Shown here: piece after piece, positions 55,985-64,000 of the stretch | How positions within the stretch are numbered: the stretch's first letter is position 1 | How the letters are laid out: each line of letters starts with the position of its first letter | Source: Xenopus tropicalis | Lineage: Eukaryota > Chordata > Amphibia > Anura > Pipidae | DNA length: 64,000 nt | Direction: 5' to 3' | Assembly (NCBI RefSeq): GCF_000004195.4 | Contig: NC_030679.2 | Span: forward strand, 150,523,040-150,587,039 | Program-made: the position numbers and the translations under genes | Notes under the pieces: model-generated | The model's database searches: none | Told to the model about the DNA's origin: nothing | What the model saw: the letters and a program-made list of their open reading frames with translations, nothing else

Positions 55985-56700
55985 CAGCCTAACCCTTGGC
56001 AATAGAAACTACCAGAACAATCTTAGCACCTCTGGACCTTTCTAGAACAACTGAAATCAAATGAAGTTAAAATGGAATAAAACCACTAAAAGCAATCAAA
56101 GAACAATAGTTGCAATGAAATCGGTGGTCAGAGCCCTGGATCCACCAATGTCACTGCAAAAGCAACCTTTTAGGGGCACTAAACACACAAAGAACAATGC
56201 AAAGATAAAACACCATAAAATCAGTAAAATCCAATAAAACCACCTAAACCAACAGAAGAACAATAATTGCAATGAAATCGGTGGTCAGAGCCCTGGATCC
56301 ACCAACGTCACTGCAAATTCAGCACCCAATAGCAATAAAAAAGTTACAGTGCAATAGAATAATTCAAAAACAGAAATCAATTATGAAAATGCCAAAAAAA
56401 CACTAAAATGCAACCAAATAAATCAGATAATTATAGAGCAAGATCAGAAATAAAGTTTTAGTAAAAAAAAAAGACTGCCAAAGAAAGCAAAGAAAGAAAG
56501 AAAAGAAAAGAAAGAAAGAAAAAAAAAAAAAAAAAAAAGTGTAAGTGTAAGTGTGTGTGTAAGTGTCTGTGTGTGCTTGGGAAAGTTGTAAATAAGTGTG
56601 TATGTGTACAAAAGTGTAATAATGACAAAGATAGAAGAAAAAATTGAAAAAAAAAAAAAAAATTTTTAGACAGTTGAGATAGAAATAAGCAAAATAAACA
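55985..56700. other. AT-rich interior with duplicated piece and low-complexity DNA
   Basis: 'gcaatgaaatcggtggtcag' and following sequence occur at about 56,114 and 56,269 (155 bp apart). (GAAA)n/poly-A and (GT)n occupy about 56,485-56,575. No gene is seen. Confidence 0.5.
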
Positions 56701-56858
56701 GTGGTAGAGAGTTGTAGTTCAGCTTACCCAAGGCAGGCAGGCGATCAGAGGCGATCAGGGGCGATAAATCCAGCAGGAAGGCAGCAGGGGAGCTCCATCC
56801 GGTCCAACGTGCGCAGCAGGAGTGAGGGAGCCGACAGTAGGCGGCGACTTTTAAAGGG

Positions 56859-57073
56859 ACAGCAGTGGACACGTCATCAATGCGTGTCCACTGCTGTCAT
56901 TGGCTGGAGCGACGATCGGTGCGGCTGGGCGACCGGATCGGTGAGTATGTCCTTATTCGCTCGTTGCCTAGGGGGTTGTGAAGTCTTTACAAGCGCTGCG
57001 CTGCTTTAAAAGCGAGCGCAGCGCTTGTAAACCCGACAGTGCCATGGGACGTAGATTCTACGTCCCATGGCAC
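56859..57073. repeat. Three palindromes near the right end of the piggyBac-type element
   Basis: 56,859-56,873 pairs with 56,883-56,897 (15 bp, ACAGCAGTGGACACG). 56,986-57,002 pairs with 57,015-57,031 (17 bp, TTTACAAGCGCTGCGCT). 57,039-57,055 pairs with 57,057-57,073 (17 bp, GTGCCATGGGACGTAGA, one-base centre). A related GGGACGTAGAATCTACGTCCC follows at 57,092-57,112. Confidence 0.9.
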
Positions 57074-57189
57074 TTTGGTCCCTTGGTACCTGGGACGTAG
57101 AATCTACGTCCCTTGGCACTTAAAGGGTTAAAATGGCTGCTGAAGCAATTTCTGTTTTGTAAAAATACAGAGGAATCATGGAAATGAAT

Positions 57190-58620
57190 GTTTTAACTAT
57201 TGTTTTCTATTTCTCCCAGTTTCAATGAGAAGCTAATCCCAATATTGTTTTCTATTTCACCCAGTTTCAATGAGAAGTTAATCCCAATTTTGTTTTCTAT
57301 TTCGTCCAGTTTCAATGAGAAGTTATTCCCAATATTGTTTTCTATTTCACCCAGTTTAAATGAGAAGTTAATCCCAATATTGTTTTCTATTTCTCCCAGT
57401 TTCAAGGAGAATTTAATCCCAATATTGTTTTCTATTTCTCCCAGTTTCAATGAGAAGCTAACCCCAATATTGTTTTTTATTTCATCCAGTTTCAATGAGA
57501 AGTTAATCCCAATATTGTTTTCTATTTTATCAAGTTTCAATGAGAAGTTAATCCCAATATTGTTTTCTATTTCATCAAATTTCAATGAGAAGTTAATCCC
57601 AATATTGTTTTCTATTTCTCCCAGTTTCAAGGAGAATTTAATCCCAATATTGTTTTCTATTTCTCCCAGTTTCAATGAGAAGCTAACCCCAATATTGTTT
57701 TTTATTTCATCCAGTTTCAATGAGAAGTTAATCCCAATATTGTTTTCTATTTTATCAAGTTTCAATGAGAAGTTAATCCCAATATTGTTTTCTATTTCAT
57801 CAAATTTCAATGAGAAGTTAATCCCAATATTGTTTTCTATTTCATCAAGTTTCAATGAGAAGTTAATCCCAATATTGTTTTCTGTTTCACACAGTTTCAA
57901 TGAGAAGTTAATCCCCTCATTGTTTTCTATTTCTCCCAGTTTCAATGAGAAGTTAATCCCCTCATTGTTTTCTATTTCTCCCAGTTTCAATGAGAAGTTA
58001 TTCCCAATATTGCTTTCTATTTCTCCAAGTTTCAATGAGAAGTTAATCAAAATATTATTTTCTATTTCTCCTAGTTTCAATAAGAAGTTAATCCCAATGT
58101 TGTTTTCTGTTTCACCCAGTTTCAATCAGAAGTTAATCCCAATATTGTTTTCTATTTCTCCCAGTTTCAATCAGAAGTTAATCCCAATATTGTTTTCTAT
58201 TTCACCCAGTTTCAATCAGAAGTTAATCCCAATATTGTTTTCTATTTCACCCAAATTCAATGAGAAGTTAATCCCAACATTGTTTTCTATTTCACCCAGT
58301 TTCAATGAGAAGTTAATCCCAATATTGTTTTCTATTTCACCCAGTTTCAATGAGAAGTTATTCCCAATATTGTTTTTTATTTCTCCCAGTTTCAATGAGA
58401 AGTTAATCCCAATATTGTTTTCTATTTCACCCAGTTTCAATGAGAAGTTATTCCCAATATTTTTTTCTATTTCACCCAGTTTAAATGAGAAGTTAATCCC
58501 AATATTGTTTTCTATTTCTCCCAGTTTCAATGAGAAGTTAATCCCAATATTGTTTTCTATTTCACCCAGTTTCAATGAGAAGTTAATCCCAATATTGTTT
58601 TCTATTTCACCCAGTTTTAA
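57190..58620. repeat. 45-bp minisatellite, cassette 1 (~32 copies)
   Basis: Same unit as 37,241-39,138. It begins after 'aatgaatgttttaactatt' and ends at 'cagttttaagtgaaac'. Open on both strands (LGEIENNIGINFSLK and FSISPSFNEKLIPIL repeats), hence not evidence of a gene. Confidence 0.95.
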
Positions 58621-58734
58621 GTGAAACATAAACACATTATTATTTTGCAAGAAAAAGAGCCAATGCTCCTTAAAATGGCTGCTGGAGCAATTTCTGTTTC
58701 GTAGAAATACAGAGGAATCATGGAAATGAATGTT
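58621..58734. repeat. Cassette spacer
   Basis: Non-repeat spacer with 'acataaacacattattattt', 'gccaatgctccttaaaatgg' and 'atcatggaaatgaatgtttt'. It recurs almost unchanged at 58,906-59,019; its right half lies at 57,128-57,189. Confidence 0.9.
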
Positions 58735-58905
58735 TTAACTATTATTTTCTGTTTCACACAGTTTCAATGAGAAGTTAATCCCAATAATGTTTTCTATTTC
58801 ACACAGTTTCAATGAGAAATTAATCCCAATGTTGTTTTCTGTTTCACCCAGTTTCAATGAGACGTTAATCCCAATATTGTTTTCTATTTCACCCAGTTTT
58901 AAGTG
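58735..58905. repeat. 45-bp minisatellite, cassette 2 (~4 copies)
   Basis: Short array between two copies of the spacer. Confidence 0.9.
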
Positions 58906-59019
58906 AAACATAAACACATTATTATTTTGCAAGAAAAAGAGCCAATGCTCCTTAAAATGGCTGCTGAAGCAATTTCTGTTTTGTAAAAATACAGAGGAAT
59001 CATGGAAATGAATGTTTTA
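58906..59019. repeat. Cassette spacer, second copy
   Basis: Near-identical to 58,621-58,734. Confidence 0.9.
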
Positions 59020-62000
59020 ACTATTGTTTTCTATTTCTCCCAGTTTCAATGAGAAGCTAATCCCAGTATTGTTTTCTATTTCACCCAGTTTCAATGAGAA
59101 GTTAATCCCAATATTGTTTTCTATTTCGTCCAGTTTCAATGAGAAGTTATTCCCAATATTGTTTTCTATTTCACCCAGTTTAAATGAGAAGTTAATCCCA
59201 ATATTGTTTTCTATTTCTCCCAGTTTCAAGGAGAATTTAATCCCAATATTGTTTTCTATTTCTCCCAGTTTCAATGAGAAGCTAACCCCAATATTGTTTT
59301 TTATTTCATCAAGTTTCAATGAGAAGTTAATCCCAATATTGTTTTCTATTTTATCAAGTTTCAATGAGAAGTTAATCCCAATATTGTTTTCTATTTCATC
59401 AAATTTCAATGAGAAGTTAATCCCAATATTGTTTTCTATTTCATCAAGTTTCAATGAGAAGTTAATCCCAATATTGTTTTCTGTTTCACACAGTTTCAAT
59501 GAGAAGTTATTCCCAATATTGTTTTCTATTTCACCCAGTTTCAATCAGAAGTTAATCCCAATATTGTTTTCTATTTCTCCCAGTTTCAATCAGAAGTTAA
59601 TCCCAATATTGTTTTCTGTTTCACACAGTTTCAATGAGAATTTAATCCCAATATTGTTGTCTATTTCACCCAGTTTCAATGAGAAGTTAATCCCAATATT
59701 GTTTTTATTTCACCCAGTTTCAATGAGAAGTTAATCCCAATTTTATTTTCTATTTCTCCCAGTTTCAATGAGAAGTTAATCCCAATATTGTTTTCTATTT
59801 CTCCCAGTTTCAATGAGAAATTATTCCCAATATTATTTTCCATATTTCCCAGTTTCAATGAGACGTTAATCCCAATATTGTTTTCTTTTTCACCCAGTTT
59901 CAATGAGAAATTATTCCCAATATTTTTTTCTATTTCACCCAGTTTCAATGAGAAGTTAATCCCAATATTGTTTTCTATTTCTCCCAGTTTCAATGAGAAG
60001 TTAATCCCAATATTGTTTTTATTTCACCCAGTTTCAATGAGAAGTTATTCAAAATATTGCTTTCTATTTCTCCCAGCTTCAATGAGAAGTTAATCCCAAT
60101 ATTATTTTCTATTTCTCCCAGTTTCAATGAGAAGTTAATCCCAATATTGTTTTCTGTTTCACCCAGTTTCAATGAGAAGGTAATCACAATATTGTTTTCT
60201 ATTTTACCCAGTCTCAATGAGAAGTTAATCCCAATATTATTTTCTATTTCTCCAAGTTTTATTGAGAAGTTAATCCCCTCATTGTTTTCTATTTCTCCCA
60301 GTTTCAATGAGAAGTTAATCCCAATATTGTTTTCTATTTCACCCAGTTTCAATGAGAAGTTATTCCCAATATTGCTTTCTGTTTCTCCCAGCTTCAATGA
60401 GAAATTAATCCCAATATTATTTTCTATTTCTCCCAGTTTCAATGAGAAGTTAATCACAATATTGTTTTCTGTTTCACCCAGTTTCAATGAGAAGGTAATC
60501 ACAGTATTGTTTTCTATTTTACCCAGTCTCAATGAGAAGTTAATCCCAATATTGTTTTCTGTTTCACCCAGTTTCAATGAGAAGTTAATCCCAATATTAT
60601 TTTCTATTTCTCCCAGTTTCAATGAGAAGTTGATCCCAATATTGTTTTCTGTTTCACCCAGTTTCAATGAGAAGTTATTCCCAATATTGCTTTCTATTTC
60701 TCCCAGTTTCAATGAGAAGTTAATCCCAATATTGTTTTCTATTTCACCCAGTTTCAATGAGAAATTAATACCAATATTATTTTCCATATTTCCCAGTTTC
60801 AATGAGACGTTAATCCCAATATTGTTTTCCTTTTCACCCAGTTTCAATGAAAAATTATTCCCAATATTGTTTTCTATTTCACCCAGTTTCAATGAGAAAT
60901 TAATCCCAGTATTTTTTTCTGTTTCACACAGTTTCAATGAGAAGTTAATCCCAATATTGTTTTCTATTTCACCCAGTTTCAATGAGAAGTTAATCCCAAT
61001 ATTGTTTTTATTTCACACAGTTTCAATGAGAAGTTAATCCCAATTGTATTTTCTATTTCTCCCAGTTTCAATGAGAAGTTAATCCCAATATTGTTTTCTA
61101 TTTCTCCCAGTTTCAATGAGAAGTTATTCCCAATATTGTTTTCTATTTATCCCAGTTTCAATGAGAAGTTAATCCCAATATTGTTTTCTGTTTCACATAG
61201 TTTCAATGATAGGTTAATCCCAATATTGTTTTCTATTTCACCCAGTTTCAATGAGAAGTTATTCCCAATATTGCTTTCTATTTCTCCCAGCTTCAATGAG
61301 AAGTTAATCCCAATATTATTTTCTATTTCTCCCAGTTTCAATGAGAAGTTAATCCCAATATTGTTTTCTGTTTAACCCAGTTTCAATGAGAAGGTAATCA
61401 CAATATTGTTTTCTATTTTACCCAGTCTCAATGAGAAGTTAATCCCAATATTGTTTTCTGTTTCACCCAGTTTCAATGAGAAGTTAATCCCAATATTATT
61501 TTCTATTTCTCCCAGTTTCAATGAGAAGTTGATCCCAATATTGTTTTCTGTTTCACCCAGTTTCAATGAGAAGTTAATCACAATATTGTTTTCTATTTCA
61601 CCCAGTTTCAATGAGAAGTTATTCCCAATATTATTTTCCATATTTCCCAGTTTCAATGAGACGTTAATCCCAATATTGTTTTCTTTTTCACCCAGTTTCA
61701 AGGAGAAATTATTCCCAATATTTTTTTCTATTTCACCCGGTTTCAATGAGAAATTAATCCCAATATTGTTTTCTATTTCACCCAGTTATAATGAGAAATT
61801 AATCCCAGTATTTTTTTCTGTTTCACACAGTTTCAATGAGAAGTTAATCCCAATATTGTTGTCTATTTCACCCAGTTTCAATGAGAAATTAATCCCAATA
61901 TTGTTTTTATTTCACCCAGTTTCAATGAGAAATTAATCCCAATTTTATTTTCTATTTCTCCCAGTTTCAATGAGAAGTTAATCTCAATATTGTTTTCTAT

Positions 62001-64000
62001 TTCTCCCAGTTTCAATGAGAAGTTATTCCCAATATTGTTTTCTATTTATCCCAGTTTCAATGAGAAGTTAATCCCAATATTGTTTTCTGTTTCACACAGT
62101 TTCAATGAGAAGTTAATCCCAATATTGTTTTCTTTTTCACCCAGTTTCAATGAGAAGTTAATCACAATATTGTTTTCTGTTTCACACAGTTTCAATGAGA
62201 AGTTAATCCCAATATTGTTTTCTATTTCACCCAGTCTCAATGAGAAATTAATCCCAATATTATTTTCCATATTTCCTATTTTCAATGAGACGTTAATCCC
62301 AATATTGTTTTCTTTTTCACCCAGTTTCAATGAGAAATTATTCCCAATATTTTTTTCTATTTCACCCAGTTTCAATGAGAAGTTAATCCCAATATTGTTT
62401 TCTATTTTACCCAGTTTCAATGAGAAATTAATCCCAGTATTTTTTTCTGTTTCACACAGTTTCAATGAGAAGTTAATCCCAATATTGTTTTTATTTCACC
62501 CAGTTTCAATGAGAAGTTAATCCCAATTTTATTTTCTATTTCTCCCAGTTTCAATGAGAAGTTAATCCCAATATTGTTTTCTATTTCTCCCAGTTTCAAT
62601 GAGAAGTTATTCCCAATATTGTTTTCTATTTATCCCAGTTTCAATGAGAAGTTAATCCCAATTTTATTTTCTATTTCTCCCAGTTTCAATGAGAAGTTAA
62701 TCCCAATATTGTTTTCTATTTTATCAAGTTTCAATGAGAAGTTAATCCCAATATTGTTTTCTATTTCATCAAATTTCAATGAGAAGTTAATCCCAATATT
62801 GTTTTCTATTTCATCAAGTTTCAATGAGAAGTTAATCCCAATATTGTTTTCTGTTTCACACAGTTTCAATGAGAAGTTAATCCCCTCATTGTTTTCTATT
62901 TCTCCCAGTTTCAATGAGAAGTTAATCCCCTCATTGTTTTCTATTTCTCCCAGTTTCAATGAGAAGTTATTCCCAATATTGCTTTCTATTTCTCCAAGTT
63001 TCAATGAGAAGTTAATCAAAATATTATTTTCTATTTCTCCCAGTTTCAATAAGAAGTTAATCCCAATGTTGTTTTCTGTTTCACCCAGTTTCAATCAGAA
63101 GTTAATCCCAATATTGTTTTCTATTTCTCCCAGTTTCAATCAGAAGTTAATCCCAATATTGTTTTCTATTTCACCCAAATTCAATGAGAAGTTAATCCCA
63201 ACATTGTTTTCTATTTCACCCAGTTTCAATGAGAAGTTAATCCCAATATTGTTTTCTATTTCACCCAGTTTCAATGAGAAGTTATTCCCAATATTGTTTT
63301 TTATTTCTCCCAGTTTCAATGAGAAGTTATTCCCAATATTGTTTTTATTTCACCCAGTTTCAATGAGAAGTTAATCCCAATTTTATTTTCTATTTCTCCC
63401 AGTTTCAATGAGAAGTTAATCCCAATATTGTTTTCTATTTCTCCCAGTTTCAATGAGAAGTTATTCCCAATATTGTTTTCTATTTATCCCAGTTTCAATG
63501 AGAAGTTAATCCCAATTTTATTTTCTATTTCTCCCAGTTTCAATGAGATGTTAATCCCAATATTGTTTTCTATTTCTCCCAGTTTCAATGAGAAGTTATT
63601 CCCAATATTGTTTTCTATTTATCCCAGTTTCAATGAGAAGTTAATCCCAATATTGTTTTCTATTTCACCCAGTTTCAATGAGAAGTTAATACCAATATTG
63701 TTTTCTGTTTAACCCAGTTTCAAAGAGAAGTTAATCCCAATATTGTTTTCTATTTCACGCAGTTTCAATGAGAAGTTAATCACAATATTGTTTTCTATTT
63801 CACACAGTTTCAATGAGAAATTATTCCCTATATTGTTTTCTATTTCACCCAGTTTCAATGAGATGTTAAACCCAATATTGTTTTCTATTTCACCCAGTTT
63901 CAATGAGAAATTATAACCAATATTGTTTTTTATTTCACCCAGTTTCAATGAGAAGTTAATCCCAATATTGTTTCTATTTCACCCAGTTTCAATGAGATGT
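59020..64000. repeat. 45-bp minisatellite, cassette 3 (~110 copies, runs off the window)
   Basis: Same unit throughout. Multi-unit blocks repeat: 57,190-57,900 resembles 59,020-59,500, and the run with 'cctcattg' twice, 'tcaaaatattatt', 'caataagaag' and 'caatcagaag' at 57,910-58,240 recurs at 62,880-63,180. A 1-nt-short variant ('attgtttttatttcac') recurs near 59,697, 60,015, 61,003, 61,901, 62,487 and 63,341 and breaks the open frames. Confidence 0.95.

Larger units (their letters stand above)
43050..57131. mobile_element. Candidate giant non-autonomous piggyBac-type element
   Basis: TTAA (43,050-43,053) is followed by CCCTTTAAGTGCCA (43,054-43,067), and TGGCACTTAAAGGG (57,114-57,127) is followed by TTAA (57,128-57,131). 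The 14-bp ends are exact inverted repeats, and TTAA is the piggyBac target. Inside are the 384/426-bp array, a nested chromovirus and palindromes, but no transposase. Caution: the right flank (TTAAAATGGCTGCTG) occurs in intact form at 58,672 and 58,957 preceded by GCTCC, while the left flank here reads ACATA, so the ends may belong to two insertions or the locus is rearranged. Confidence 0.5.

Overview
The window is vertebrate genomic DNA, most probably a frog of the Xenopus type. It has a tandem family of intronless-CDS class II odorant receptor (OR) genes and amphibian-style repeats: a T2-like MITE with TTAAAGG ends at TTAA, CR1 with an 8-nt repeated 3' tail, Penelope-like GIY-YIG tails, a Ty3/Gypsy chromovirus and piggyBac-type TTAA ends. 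The species is inferred, since no search could be run. No tRNA or rRNA gene was seen.

Region 1-42.2 kb is an OR cluster. Six OR copies, all on the minus strand, lie 6-8 kb apart (starts near 5.0, 11.1, 18.8, 26.3, 34.4 and 40.7 kb). Five are intact (316-330 aa). The third lost its initiator ATG to a CR1 insertion. Each copy has its own upstream block with a TATA box and one or two Olf-1/EBF-like TCCCNNGGG sites, 0.2-1.3 kb from the coding start (2.2 kb for OR3, through the CR1). Three copies (OR1, OR4, OR6) show a clean leader exon, donor and acceptor. The cluster therefore grew by duplicating whole units of promoter, leader and coding exon. Between units lie Penelope-like 3' ends, a truncated chromovirus, MITEs, an L2-like LINE and several tandem arrays (CCAAT-box array, 52-bp, 54-bp, ~155-bp, ~380-bp and 45-bp units).

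Region 43.05-57.13 kb is bounded by a perfect 14-bp inverted repeat, each end next to TTAA, as in a piggyBac-type element. Inside are about 17 copies of a 384/426-bp repeat with higher-order structure, nested palindromes and a very young chromovirus (50,133-55,301; 5-bp target duplication; one mismatch seen between the 669-bp LTRs) with a deletion in pol. The flanks of the two ends do not rebuild an empty site, so calling it one 14-kb element is a hypothesis.

Region 57.13-64 kb is a 45-bp minisatellite, open on both strands, arranged in larger cassettes and running off the window. A smaller copy at 37.2-39.1 kb is split by a T2-type MITE.

The functional genes here are the ORs, expected to act as odorant GPCRs in olfactory neurons. 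Most other open frames are transposon remnants or by-products of tandem repeats.
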